Source: Paramecium pentaurelia (lineage: Eukaryota; Ciliophora; Oligohymenophorea; Peniculida; Parameciidae). Taken from it: a stretch of DNA of 64,000 nt. Position 1 is the stretch's first letter; every line of letters starts with the position of its first letter. Position numbers and translations under genes: made by a program. Of this stretch, positions 22,729-35,135 are shown piece by piece. Below the pieces are notes generated by a model. That model made no database searches. It was not told the DNA's origin and worked only from the letters and a program-made list of their open reading frames with translations. The stretch spans positions 161,454 to 225,453 of the forward strand of contig CAJJDO010000122.1 of assembly GCA_905183005.1 (NCBI GenBank). The letters run 5' to 3'.

Positions 22729-24363
22729 TCATAATTATTTATCAAATGAATTTATATCTTCTGAATTGAGATGGTAAAATCGCATTCTTGAATTTGGTTT
22801 ATTGATCAATGAAGACAATCCAATATTAGTACTAGCCATTTATGATAATTTTGTAATCTCTTAATCTCTATCTTTTATTGCATTTTATAATTGATCAACA
22901 GCCTTCAATAAATATTTGATTTTTTCACTATCATTGATTTTTTATCCTGGTGTAATTCCTAAAATTAATATTATTATTTAATACCTGATGGTGATATTTA
23001 ACTTAATAATACAGATTATGGTAATTAACTTATATTTGATTATTGTTATGATAATTATTATTACATCAATTCATTATTTTCTTTTAATAATCTATTTTCT
23101 CTTTTTAATTATTCATTTTCTTTATTAAGTTCTTCTTTATCTTTTTGTAATTGTTAACATAAATCTAATTTATATTCTATCTATTTCCTTACTTCCTCAT
23201 CAAATCTAATAATATTACCATTCTCCATTTATTATTTCAATTCATTTAATTCTCTATTAGCTGTAATAAGTGATTCTTATAAGACATAATTTTAAGCCTT
23301 TAATTCACTTACTTAATTGCTTTTCTCAAACATACTCAATTAAGCTTAATTCATTAAGTTTTATTTATGAGTATTAATCAATATTTCAGCATTTTGTAAT
23401 TGCATTGAAAGTGTACCCACTTAATTCTTTAATTAATCTAATGTAGATTCATAAGTCATTCTTTCAAATTTGTATTATTCATCATATAACTATTTGAATG
23501 ATTCTATTTCTTATTTAATTTAATCCTATCAATATAATAAGATTCATTATACAGCATATTTTAATTATGCATCTTCAATAGTATAAGAATGCATATCTCT
23601 TAAAACATCAATTTGAGCTTCTAACTCTTTCTTTTCTTCTAATTTTTAATTCAATAAATTTGTATAATTGACTCTTAGAATATTCAAATCTACTTTCAAT
23701 GTTTCATAAGCTATTCGATACTCATCTAATTCCTTTATTTATTATTATTATTCCTCAACCAATTTTTATAGTTATTAATATTCATAAATATATTTTAATT
23801 TTTCATCCTTTACTACTTTTAAAGCTTAATCCAAATGATAAGTTTATTATAAACTTTATTATAATTCTTCTGTTTTTGCAATAAATTATTATTTTCCAGA
23901 TTAAATTTCCTAATCCTTAATATCAATCACTTAATTTATTTATTCCAATTCATTCAATACCTTATTCAAATTTTATGTAAGTTCCTATAATAATAATCTA
24001 AAATAATATTATACTTATTTTTATAGAGTTAATTTTTAAACCTAAAAGGCATATTCTTCTGCTTCTATACTTTTTTATTTTAATCTTTCACAAATATTAT
24101 CAAACTCTTAGTTGATCTAATATATTAAATTAAAATATTACAATTTAATTTGAATGTTCCATCTCAGTTAATTAATTTTACAAATCACGATTATGTTCTT
24201 TTAGAACTTCCATTTCTTAAGATGCTGTTCCCAAAACATCTGTTAACTTTTCTACTTCATTTGTAAGAATGTTGACTCTACTATAACACATATTATGTAT
24301 ATCTGTTGAAAATGTTTCATCCATTCTAGAAACTTTGGTTTAAGGAGTTTAGCTTAATTTCAT
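22729..24363 (-). CDS. Long coiled-coil protein, function unknown
   Basis: Starts MKLSQTPQTKVSRMDETFST and continues as an almost unbroken heptad-rich coil, with very many TAA/TAG-encoded Gln. It ends MASTNIGLSSLINKPNSRMR then HLNSEDINSFDKQL. At least one intron (25 nt, near 24121-24145) is clear and others are likely in the middle. Such proteins in ciliates are often cytoskeletal or basal-body components, but no named family is recognised and homology by coil alone is unreliable. MDETFS (24322-24324) is an alternative start. Confidence 0.7.
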
Positions 24364-24423
24364 TAGGATATATATGTATATAAATTATATTTATTTATTT
24401 CTTTTTAATTAATTAATTTGTTT

Positions 24424-25156
24424 TCATACTCCTTCTTTTAACGAATCTGATAGCTTTTGTAATTCTTCAATTTTTATCTCTATATGTTTAATCTCTTAAT
24501 TCAATAATACTATTCCACCTATTGCCTATTAAATTATACCATAATTTACTGCAAATATAAAAAGTGATGAAAACACCATAGATTTAAGATAAAGATTGTT
24601 AAATGATTTTGGTACTCCAATCAAACCTTTATTATTATTATACCAAATCAAATGTGATAAAATACCAACAAAATAAAACCCAAATAAATATGGTGATAAG
24701 TAGTACATTAATATACTATTTCCTAAAAGACATATCAATTAGCTTGAACTATATAATCCCAAATATTTAAAAGGTTTACCAGATACAAAATGACAACCTA
24801 CAATTGCACCAACTATTCCAGCAAATCCAAATATATATATATCATTCAATTAACAAAAGGCATTTGTGAGTTGATGAGAAAAATAAGGGCTTTACATTTA
24901 TATAAAATCATAAAAGATTAATGGACCTATTAAATAATAGCTTCACAAATAATTGTAACATTTAATACAAATTCTTTTATAGTCCTATTGGAAATCTATA
25001 AAAAGGCATTCTTCTTAATGAATAATCAGATTCTTTTTCCTCTGTTGTTCTTTCTTCTATTTTCACTTAATTAATAACTTAAGTAGTCCTTCTTGTTTTT
25101 TAGATATTCTTTTCAAATTGACTGCAAAATTATTAGACTATTTTTTTTAATAACAT
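24424..25156 (-). CDS. Small multi-pass membrane protein, unknown
   Basis: About 234 aa after removing a 28-nt intron. A basic amphipathic start (MLLKKIVQQFCSQFEKNIQK) is followed by a charged region and about four hydrophobic segments, including IYIFGFAGIVGAIVGCHFV, SPYLFGFYFVGILSHLIW and MVFSSLFIFAVNYGIIQQ, and a short coiled-coil tail (IKIEELQKLSDSLKEGV). No family is recognised. Length, basic start and hydrophobic helices would fit an organelle membrane protein, but that is only inference. Confidence 0.65.
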
Positions 25157-25261
25157 TATATTATTATATATTAATAAATATTGTATATCACAATTATTTA
25201 CATATAAAATTTTATTGTGTTTAATTTTTATACATTTCTTAAGATAATAATAATAAATTTA

Positions 25262-27206
25262 ATGTTTCAACGTAAATCAGAAGTGGGAGAAGAGTAAGGA
25301 GAAACAGTCATTGCACTTTACTCTTAATAAACTAATATGAGTTACATTCCTCCTGTTTATTTAAAAAATGGTCCAAATTAAAATAGATCTTGTACTAATC
25401 TATGCTGCTGTTTATTATTTCTATTGTCTATTGGAGCTTTAGGATATTTCTATTTCTTGACTTACAGTAGTCAACATATAGAAAGACTCTACACTCCTGT
25501 AGATTCTGAAGGAAGAGAATGTGGATAAGGAAATTTGAATAAGTTTCCGTTGATTTATTTCGTAACTCCAGAAGAGGTGAGGTTCTTAATATATGGCTTT
25601 AGAAATATCTATATAGAACAGTTTGTGTTGAAAAATGTCCTAAAAAAGAAGATTAACAATTGTTATGTGCTCCAAATAAATTAATCAAAGACTGTCACAA
25701 TAATCCAAGTCCATCAGACCCAGAAAAACGAGTATTAATCTATGAATCTCATTCATATTCAGGTAATATCTGTTTACCAACTGATGATAATTTAAAAAAT
25801 GCAGTTTAACCAGCAATTTTAGTAGGGGAAATTTAATAAGCTTTAGTGAATACAAAAGCAAATTTACCAATTATAGCCATTAGTGGAGGAGCTGCCTTTT
25901 TATTGGCATTCTTTTTCACAATAATGATTGGATTGTGTACTACATTCATAGTTTATGTATTCATATTAGTCTATATCTCTTTAACTGGTTTCCTTAGTGC
26001 ATATTTTCTATTATATTTCATAAAATTACCTTTAGAGTATATATTCTTTTATTATTAATTAGTTTATTTCCTTATTTTGATAAATTAACATATGCATGGA
26101 GTCCATATATGTTAGGAGCATCAATAACATTTGGATTATTATGCATATATGCTATATTTACATTATGTTGGAACTTAAGGAAAATGAAATTTATGATATC
26201 TCTTGTTAAATTGGCAACAACATTCTTGTATTAAAATAAAACAATTATCATTGTGCCTATAGTATTCTTTTTTTTAATAATGTCTACTTTATTGATATGG
26301 ATTGCAAGTGCTTTAGCAGTACTTTCAGAATAATAAATGGAGTATTCATCAGATGAATAAATTTAACCATTTGAAAAGATTTAACTTAAATTTGATACTT
26401 TAATTAAATTGATGATTACTATACTAGCTTTAATATGGTTAATGCAATACATCTTATCATTGGCTAGATTCCTTAATGCTTCAACTGCCACACTCTGGTA
26501 CTTTCATGCTTCTTCTAATAAGGGATTTGTATATGATAGTTTCAAATTAGCTGTGCGATACCATAATGGAAGTATCACAGCTGAAGCAATATATAGTTTC
26601 TTTTTTAGTGGTATAGCAAAAATATTTAATTTGATATATGTAAAATTATCATTAATATAATAGGATTCACTCAATCGATGTAGAATGAAGAGACACAATA
26701 TAATATTGAATTGTTTTGCATCATTTTCTTTGTGTTTATGTTGTCTTTGTGAGAATTTCATTATGTACATTAATAATTATGCTTTTGTATATATTGTAAT
26801 GACATCAGCAGATTACTTTGAATCAAGTAAAGCTGTTCATTTTACAATTAAAAGAAATTATTCAGATTTTGAAACTCTTTCAGGATTGGGAGAATAATTT
26901 ACTCATTATAGCAAAATGTTTATATTTCTAGTAACAACTCTTGGAACATTTATTTATGTAAAGGAATAGACTGATTTTACACTTTAATTGTATACTTTTG
27001 CAATTATTGCATTTATAACATTGTCAATAGCCACTTTATTTATGGATATGTTTGGATAAAGTGCAGATGCCTTAGTACTTACATACTTTACTGATTGTGA
27101 AGTGTAAAAGTATCATTTTGGACTTGAAGAATGTGGTTCTTGTCCTTAAGAAATACGGGATTAAGTTTAACACATAAGGGAAAAATAAAAGATTTACTAT
27201 GGTTGA
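25262..27206 (+). CDS. Choline transporter-like protein (SLC44/CTL family)
   Basis: About 620 aa. Introns include about 25585-25610 (26 nt), 26038-26063 (26 nt) and a 24-nt one near 26641. The family start is plain: SCTNLCCCLLFLLSIGALGY, followed by an extracellular loop beginning GRECGQG and holding Cys pairs, then about ten membrane segments. The late block SFKLAVRYHNGSITAEAIY matches the conserved CTL signature (usually GSLAFGALI in animals). CTL proteins move choline or related amines across plasma or mitochondrial membranes. The protein ends in a charged cytoplasmic tail. Confidence 0.88.
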
Positions 27207-27261
27207 ATAGATATTATTTAGAATCTAATTTAATTAATATATTATTATTAATAGAATCCAT

Positions 27262-27740
27262 TCAAATATATATAAAATACAATAATATACAAAATAAATT
27301 AATAACTTATTTTTCACTAAAGATACGTTCTATAGTAAAATTTGGTGGCTCTTGCGGAATAGGGTTATTGGAAACTAACTCAATTTCTAAACTACTTTCT
27401 TCATCTTCAAAAGTTGGATAATCTATGATATAGAGAATCAGTTATTTTTAATACCATCTGAAAAACTACTATCATTATCAAAGTTATCAAATAGTTCTCC
27501 ACTATAAGAATTAGATATAGATAAGGAGACTCCAATAGATTATTCAGAGTCTTCATCTTAAAATCTATTTTTGATAACTTTTGATCTTCTTTTTTGTACA
27601 GCTTTCCTTGCTTCTAATCTTTCTTTTTATGTTTTGTATTAGAATTAAATGAATCCTTCAAGTTTAGAAATATCCAATTAAGTTTTTTATTTAACACATC
27701 TATTATTTTTTATTTAACATTAGTATTTTAGATTGAACAT
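27262..27740 (-). CDS. Hypothetical basic/acidic protein
   Basis: About 148 aa with a 32-nt intron. The N-terminal half is basic (TQKERLEARKAVQKRRSKVI) and the C-terminal half acidic (FEDEESSLEIELVSNNPIPQ). No domain is recognised. The start codon at 27738-27740 lies 2 bp from the left edge of the duplicated block at 27743. Confidence 0.6.
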
Positions 27741-27742
27741 AT

Positions 27743-29033
27743 ACTACAAATAGTAAATATATATCTATATTTAAGTCTAAACAATCTGTGGTACTTCTAA
27801 ATTAACAATCAGAACTTAATTAATAAGTATATGAAATTAAGATTAGGATTAGCATGATTATAATATTATTTAATAATTTATTATATAATTATAATTGAAT
27901 ATTCATTCTATAACAATTGAATTAGGATTTAATGATCTATTATTTAATTATTCTAATTCATCCATTTCATTATCAATATCAATTCTTTAATTACTTAAAG
28001 TTTCTAATTGTAATATTCTATTTCTACTAGTTTTAACATGTTCAGGTAATATATTATAATCTAAATATTTTTAAATGAGATCATCCAAAATATTTCCCAT
28101 ATGATCAAATGATATTTCTGTATATTTCTCTTATAAATTATATTGTCTAATAGTTTACAAGATAGTATATTATAATGCATCAATTTGTAATTTAAATAAT
28201 TTAGCTTTACAAATTGGACATCTCCATTTTCTTGGATTTGATAATTCAAGCATCATTAAATAATTTTCTAGAGAGAAACATTAAATATGATTACAATATA
28301 TTCCCCTTACAGGAGTAACCATTAAAGAAGAACATAAACAACACAATAAAGAAATAGTTTATTTAATTTATTTGATACCAGTAGATGATATGTAATTCAT
28401 CTAAAGTATAATAAAATCCTATGCTTATTCTACACTCATCCAATTTTCACTAGATACAATAATCTTTTCTATAAGTTATTTTGCATTATATTATTTAGTT
28501 TTGTAGACAGCAATATAATGTAATTCACCTTAAATTCTATATTTTCTTTTTTATTCCATACCAGGTATAATTTCTTTGATCATTAGAGTACATTCTTCAT
28601 TTTATGGAATAGTAAATATCAATTTTTCATCTTTACGTTTATGTTGACAACTCTATTAAGCTAATGGAATAAATTCAGCCACTTTTTTATTATTAATATG
28701 TAATTCTCCTAAATCTGGCCATGTAATTTCTTCTGCTGATAATGGACAATCCATTCTAATACATCTGATATCAATTTTATTAGTATCTGATTTAAATTTA
28801 ATAGTTTTTGTGCTAGTTAAACCTGTTTTCTTAAATGAAAATGGTTCTATAATAATAGAAATAACTTCACAAAATTAATCCATATGATATAAAGTACATC
28901 TTGGACATGTAAAATTTTTAACATATCTTTCATCATAACTTTTATCTAAACAATTTACATGAAAATGTTTTTCACATAAATGACATTTAATTATTTACTT
29001 ATAATGTAATTGATTTCCACAAAAACATTAATC
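27743..29033. repeat. Exact direct duplication, block A copy 1 (assembly artefact likely)
   Basis: 1,291 bp, matched base for base as far as I can read by 29035-30325, with a single N at 29034 between them. Copy 1 ends at the N and copy 2 begins right after it, as expected if two contigs with an undetected end overlap were placed side by side. Confidence 0.9.
27903..29033 (-). CDS. SIZ/PIAS-type SUMO ligase, truncated duplicate at contig end
   Basis: Same reading frame as the complete gene at 29195-30820 (shifted by 1,292 bp), cut at its 5' side by the N at 29034. It holds most of the PHD finger, the central domain and the SP-RING. It is probably not a second gene but the same one assembled twice. 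Confidence 0.75.
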
Positions 29034-29034
29034 N

Positions 29035-30325
29035 ACTACAAATAGTAAATATATATCTATATTTAAGTCTAAACAATCTGTGGTACTTCTAAATTAACAA
29101 TCAGAACTTAATTAATAAGTATATGAAATTAAGATTAGGATTAGCATGATTATAATATTATTTAATAATTTATTATATAATTATAATTGAATATTCATTC
29201 TATAACAATTGAATTAGGATTTAATGATCTATTATTTAATTATTCTAATTCATCCATTTCATTATCAATATCAATTCTTTAATTACTTAAAGTTTCTAAT
29301 TGTAATATTCTATTTCTACTAGTTTTAACATGTTCAGGTAATATATTATAATCTAAATATTTTTAAATGAGATCATCCAAAATATTTCCCATATGATCAA
29401 ATGATATTTCTGTATATTTCTCTTATAAATTATATTGTCTAATAGTTTACAAGATAGTATATTATAATGCATCAATTTGTAATTTAAATAATTTAGCTTT
29501 ACAAATTGGACATCTCCATTTTCTTGGATTTGATAATTCAAGCATCATTAAATAATTTTCTAGAGAGAAACATTAAATATGATTACAATATATTCCCCTT
29601 ACAGGAGTAACCATTAAAGAAGAACATAAACAACACAATAAAGAAATAGTTTATTTAATTTATTTGATACCAGTAGATGATATGTAATTCATCTAAAGTA
29701 TAATAAAATCCTATGCTTATTCTACACTCATCCAATTTTCACTAGATACAATAATCTTTTCTATAAGTTATTTTGCATTATATTATTTAGTTTTGTAGAC
29801 AGCAATATAATGTAATTCACCTTAAATTCTATATTTTCTTTTTTATTCCATACCAGGTATAATTTCTTTGATCATTAGAGTACATTCTTCATTTTATGGA
29901 ATAGTAAATATCAATTTTTCATCTTTACGTTTATGTTGACAACTCTATTAAGCTAATGGAATAAATTCAGCCACTTTTTTATTATTAATATGTAATTCTC
30001 CTAAATCTGGCCATGTAATTTCTTCTGCTGATAATGGACAATCCATTCTAATACATCTGATATCAATTTTATTAGTATCTGATTTAAATTTAATAGTTTT
30101 TGTGCTAGTTAAACCTGTTTTCTTAAATGAAAATGGTTCTATAATAATAGAAATAACTTCACAAAATTAATCCATATGATATAAAGTACATCTTGGACAT
30201 GTAAAATTTTTAACATATCTTTCATCATAACTTTTATCTAAACAATTTACATGAAAATGTTTTTCACATAAATGACATTTAATTATTTACTTATAATGTA
30301 ATTGATTTCCACAAAAACATTAATC
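29035..30325. repeat. Exact direct duplication, block A copy 2
   Basis: Second copy of the 1,291-bp block starting at 27743. Sequence beyond 30325 is unique and completes the SIZ-type gene. Confidence 0.9.
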
Positions 30326-30820
30326 ACAATTAGGTGTTTAGACTTATCTCCAATATTTCTTTTTTATTGTATTACATATTTCTTCTATATTTTATTTTTC
30401 AACTTCCATTCCTTTTTATTATTCTAATTCTATTGAAGCATTTTATATTTAAGTACTCTCTTAACTTACTTATAATTCTTCCAATTCTTTCATCATTTTT
30501 AATTCTTTTTCTAACAATACCATTTCTTATAATTTCACTGTTTGTTATTCAAAATATAGATGTATTAATTCATTAATATTCTAAATTGGTTCATCTAATT
30601 ATGGTTATTGTCTTGCTATATGTGGATCCAATCTAAGAAGACTTTAAAAATATAATTCTTAAACTGAATTTGGTTTTAGATCTTTAAATAATTTCTCAAA
30701 ATAAAGTATTTATCCTATATCCTTTGTCACTCTATTAATTATTGTTGGAAGTGCTTATTTTAGCTGTTTCTTAAATGCTTCTAAGTCTTTTTACAATTAC
30801 TATTATTTCATTATTTTCAT
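29195..30820 (-). CDS. SIZ1/PIAS-type SUMO E3 ligase (PHD finger + SP-RING)
   Basis: 541 aa, read without any intron. An N-terminal Gln-rich coiled coil (about 1-170) is followed by a PHD-like finger (CDQCFCGNQLHY, CHLCEKHFHVNC, FTCPRC), a PINIT-like stretch with CPLSAEEITWPDLGEL, then the SP-RING: GIYCNHIQCFSLENYLMM and KWRCPICKAKL. The SP-RING recruits the SUMO-charged E2 Ubc9, and the PHD finger can bind chromatin or the E2, as in plant SIZ1. There is no SAP domain at the start, unlike most PIAS proteins; a coiled coil is there instead. The start MKIMKQQQ is at 30818-30820. In ciliates SUMO conjugation is needed for nuclear development, so a nuclear role is likely by analogy. Confidence 0.88.
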
Positions 30821-30832
30821 TAAAATAATTGG

Positions 30833-31280
30833 TCAAACAAATTAAATAAATTTTATTAGTCTAAATGTATGGAAATATTTGACAAATTATTTAAATATGT
30901 ATAGATTCTTTAATTAATCACTGTGTACACATATTTTTATATAATTACATCCCAATTATGTATTAAATTTATAAATTCTTGATGTTATTTTAAATATCCA
31001 CTTCAAATTATATTCAAATTAACAATGATCTTTATTATCTAAATATTCATTCAATTTTAAATATTCATATCTAATGAAATCATAATTCAATTATTTAAAT
31101 TAGAATTATATCAACTATAACTCATTAAATTACCTTTGATGAATATTGTAAAAAATGATTAAACATCTATCATATTTTTATTTAGTCTATTTAATTTATG
31201 TTACATCTCTCTTCATATTTATTAAACTTATATTATTTAAGTTATGTATGTGTTAGATGGATGTCTATGGCTTCATTCAT
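30833..31280 (-). CDS. Possible small gene, unknown
   Basis: From the Met at 31214-31216 (MKRDVTQIKQTKQKYD) a 127-codon frame runs to TGA 30833-30835 and reads like protein (LKLNEYLDNKDHCQFEYN, IYKFNTQLGCNYIKICVH). A further upstream start (MNEAIDIHLTHTQLKQYK, 31278-31280) may be a first exon, but the intron is unresolved. It would lie 12 bp from the SIZ-type start and 37 bp from the divergent gene at 31318. Its upstream part recurs in duplicated block B (32082-32432). Confidence 0.4.
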
Positions 31281-32080
31281 TTTGATATTAATTTAATTAA
31301 AATTCTAACGATATATTATGTGTGAAGAGCTTGTGAGATTACAAACAATCGAGTTCAAGTAGGAAATAGAGAAGCGATTTGCAAAGAGTCGTCATAACCA
31401 TAATTATGTATTTGAACGAGAAGGCAATGATTTTTCAGATGATGATTCATTAGATTCTTTGAAAAACATTGAATTATACAATTTATGCAAACCCATCCGT
31501 AATAAATCAATGGAAACAGAACGTACTATGCCTAAGACTAGCAAAACATTATTAATACGATTACTAAAACCTAAAAAATAACCATCAGTCAATGAAAATA
31601 GATCCAACAACACTTCATTATATAAATCTAGATCATAAAGCAAAAATGGCACTACTAGACTTCGTACTGAGTATTATGTTTTATTTTTAATCAGAGGTTC
31701 AGTCCTTCGAGAATCAAAAAATGTTACCTTAATTTCTCCAAAGATTCCAAAAAGTCCTTTGTATATTCAAGTAGATAATTTGATCAAATCCACTAAGAAT
31801 TAACATCTTTACAAACTTAATAATTACTCTATGGCTGTGTGATTTATAAATTAATAATTAATGTCATAAAAAATTAAGCAGCCTACTCTCCTTTCAAAAG
31901 TACATCCAAAAGTATTATTCAATACTTAAGAGTAAATTAAATCATAGATTTCTTAGACTCAATGCTCGTGTAGTTAAAGTTTAAAGTCCTTTTGAATATA
32001 TGAATTACATTAAGCGTAGATAAGAGTATCTAAACAAGTAGAAGTAGCTTCTAAATAATCTTCAATTGAATGAGGAAAAT
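30930..32080. repeat. Exact direct duplication, block B copy 1 (assembly artefact likely)
   Basis: 1,151 bp repeated at 32082-33232 with one N (32081) between the copies. Same pattern as block A: copy 1 stops and copy 2 starts at the N. Confidence 0.9.
31318..32080 (+). CDS. Basic hypothetical protein, truncated duplicate at contig end
   Basis: 5' portion of the gene that is complete at 32470-33688, cut by the N at 32081. It starts MCEELVRLQTIEFKQEIEKR. Probably the same gene assembled twice. Confidence 0.7.
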
Positions 32081-32081
32081 N

Positions 32082-33232
32082 CATATTTTTATATAATTAC
32101 ATCCCAATTATGTATTAAATTTATAAATTCTTGATGTTATTTTAAATATCCACTTCAAATTATATTCAAATTAACAATGATCTTTATTATCTAAATATTC
32201 ATTCAATTTTAAATATTCATATCTAATGAAATCATAATTCAATTATTTAAATTAGAATTATATCAACTATAACTCATTAAATTACCTTTGATGAATATTG
32301 TAAAAAATGATTAAACATCTATCATATTTTTATTTAGTCTATTTAATTTATGTTACATCTCTCTTCATATTTATTAAACTTATATTATTTAAGTTATGTA
32401 TGTGTTAGATGGATGTCTATGGCTTCATTCATTTTGATATTAATTTAATTAAAATTCTAACGATATATTATGTGTGAAGAGCTTGTGAGATTACAAACAA
32501 TCGAGTTCAAGTAGGAAATAGAGAAGCGATTTGCAAAGAGTCGTCATAACCATAATTATGTATTTGAACGAGAAGGCAATGATTTTTCAGATGATGATTC
32601 ATTAGATTCTTTGAAAAACATTGAATTATACAATTTATGCAAACCCATCCGTAATAAATCAATGGAAACAGAACGTACTATGCCTAAGACTAGCAAAACA
32701 TTATTAATACGATTACTAAAACCTAAAAAATAACCATCAGTCAATGAAAATAGATCCAACAACACTTCATTATATAAATCTAGATCATAAAGCAAAAATG
32801 GCACTACTAGACTTCGTACTGAGTATTATGTTTTATTTTTAATCAGAGGTTCAGTCCTTCGAGAATCAAAAAATGTTACCTTAATTTCTCCAAAGATTCC
32901 AAAAAGTCCTTTGTATATTCAAGTAGATAATTTGATCAAATCCACTAAGAATTAACATCTTTACAAACTTAATAATTACTCTATGGCTGTGTGATTTATA
33001 AATTAATAATTAATGTCATAAAAAATTAAGCAGCCTACTCTCCTTTCAAAAGTACATCCAAAAGTATTATTCAATACTTAAGAGTAAATTAAATCATAGA
33101 TTTCTTAGACTCAATGCTCGTGTAGTTAAAGTTTAAAGTCCTTTTGAATATATGAATTACATTAAGCGTAGATAAGAGTATCTAAACAAGTAGAAGTAGC
33201 TTCTAAATAATCTTCAATTGAATGAGGAAAAT
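32082..33232. repeat. Exact direct duplication, block B copy 2
   Basis: Second copy of the 1,151-bp block starting at 30930. Unique sequence follows and completes the plus-strand gene. Confidence 0.9.
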
Positions 33233-33688
33233 TATGAAAAATTGACATTTTCTGTAAAACAAATTGGAGTGATTAATGATGATGGAAGATTTGGAACATA
33301 TAGTCAGCGTAGATATTTATTAAAATCTATGGAATCCACAAGATAATAAAAATCTGAATCAATATAATATCCTTAAACAGAAAGAGCATAATATTAATTT
33401 AGAGCCAAAGCTTTACCAAGCAGTCGTAAAGAGAAATTTAGGTTTTCTCCTTAATAAAGTGTTAAGTTCTTCCTTTTGCCAGAAAGATAAGAAACTAATA
33501 TTGAAGTTAAAAATAGCCCAGTCGATAAAATACTTAAAAGGTCAAGACAAAAGAAACGAATTCCATAGAGTCAACCTATACCTCCTGAAATCATTTTTGC
33601 TAAAAGTTAGCCAAATCCTAAATATTCCTCATATAGTAGATAACTTTAAGAACTTACAACAACAGTGGAATTTAATAAACTACTTTGA
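32470..33688 (+). CDS. Basic, Ser/Gln-rich hypothetical protein
   Basis: The first part runs from MCEELVRLQTIEFKQEIEKR to NNYSMAV and is open to 32990. The second runs from SSLLSFQKYIQKYYSILKSK to TTTVEFNKLL, with TGA at 33686-33688. They are joined by an unresolved intron: GT at 32991 to AG at 33030 keeps the frame but would be 40 nt, long for this genome. The protein is basic with repeated Ser/Arg/Gln stretches (MESTRQQKSESIQY, KRSRQKKRIPQ) and no recognised domain. Confidence 0.6.
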
Positions 33689-33947
33689 TTTTATTTAAAA
33701 ATAATTACTTAATCTCATTATTGTAGTTTCATAACATTCTATTTTAAATGTATGTCAATTAACTTTCTAATTTTTTTATTTATTCATTTATTAGATTATA
33801 TCTATATTAATTATTCTTATATTTATATTATAATAATATTAAATGAGTATCATTTGTATACATTTAATTTTAATGAATAGATAATAAAAATAATATTATT
33901 TTATAACTTTTTATTTGAAAAATGTAACTAGTTAATAAATTTAATAA

Positions 33948-35081
33948 TCATTTTAATTATAAAGAAGCATTATCTTCAGTCTATGTTATAGAATGTCGAG
34001 GAGTTAAATGTTAAATTTATATTGCATAAATAGCTTAGGGAACTTACAATTTGTTTTAATTATTTTATTGACATAATTACAATACTTTATATTTAAGTTT
34101 CCCAACTGTAACTTATTCATCAGATATAGTCTTCTTTATTTCACTATCTATTTCATCACTAACTTTAATTATAATATTCTCTTTCAGGGATGTAGTTGTA
34201 ATATGAGAATAACTTTCAATATAAATAACTTCTCCTACTTAAAACTAATTATAAATAATGAATATTATTACTTCTTAATTTTGTTTAATTTTTTCAATCA
34301 CTACATATATGGATATAAATTCTTAACAATGAAATCCTATAATAGATTCAAGAAATTCATTATATTCAACAGGTTTACTTTTATATAATAATTTGTGATC
34401 AGAATAAAATGAGCATTAATAAGTTGGTGGATTTTTTCCAATAAAGGAAGAAGTGTGTTTAACACCAAATAAATCCATTTTTTGTATTATAAATATTATG
34501 AATTTGGATTGTTTATTAATTGATTATAGAAAGTTGAGATTACAATATCTGCTTTTATTAAATTTATTATTTGTCAATTTATTTAGAATGGTAAAGGTCT
34601 TTTAATCTTATTGCTCAATCAATCGTGTAGTATGATATTTTTACATTAAAACTACTTCACTTATATATTTTCTATTATCTTTTTCTTATTTTTTACTATC
34701 ATTGACTTAAGGTTAACTATTAATTTTAATAAGTTTATAAGTATTTTATTCATTCATACTTTTTGGATCAAAATTTATTTTAGGTTATTCTTTTTTAAAT
34801 AATACATGCTATGATGGTGTTTTTGATTGTTAAACAATTTAAAGTAGAAGATGTTGATTAACCTTTTATTATTCTAAAAAGGCTTGTTAGTTATAAAATT
34901 TAGAAACAGTTTTAATTGTAGCCTATTTATCTTTAGGTTTATGAAGTATGTTCTATTATTTAGAATTCTAATGTTAAATAATATTGAAAATTACTAATTG
35001 ATGAAATTTTTGAAAATCATAAAGAGGTTATTTGACTTTTTCATAATTTATGTCCTTCACAATATAATTATTCTGTTTCAT
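33948..35081 (-). CDS. Hypothetical Gln-rich protein
   Basis: A 378-codon frame without a single TGA, starting MKQNNYIVKDINYEKVKQPL and ending TPRHSITQTEDNASLQLK. An open frame this long is unlikely by chance even with one stop codon, and TAA/TAG are spread through it as elsewhere. The first half is Gln/Lys/Asn-rich. The second half is more ordered (MDLFGVKHTSSFIGKNPPTY, then IIIKVSDEIDSEIKKTISDE). No family is recognised. A frame-neutral intron could be hidden in it. Stop-to-stop spacing to the next gene is short on both sides (54 bp upstream). Confidence 0.65.
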
Positions 35082-35135
35082 AATTAATTTAAATAGTTTA
35101 TTATTAATATTGTATAGATACATACATACACCTAC

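Noticed and set aside
27743..33232. Real tandem gene duplication of the SUMO ligase and the basic protein
   Set aside because: The copies show no differences that I could see and both junctions coincide with single N characters, which fits unmerged contig ends better than recent duplication.
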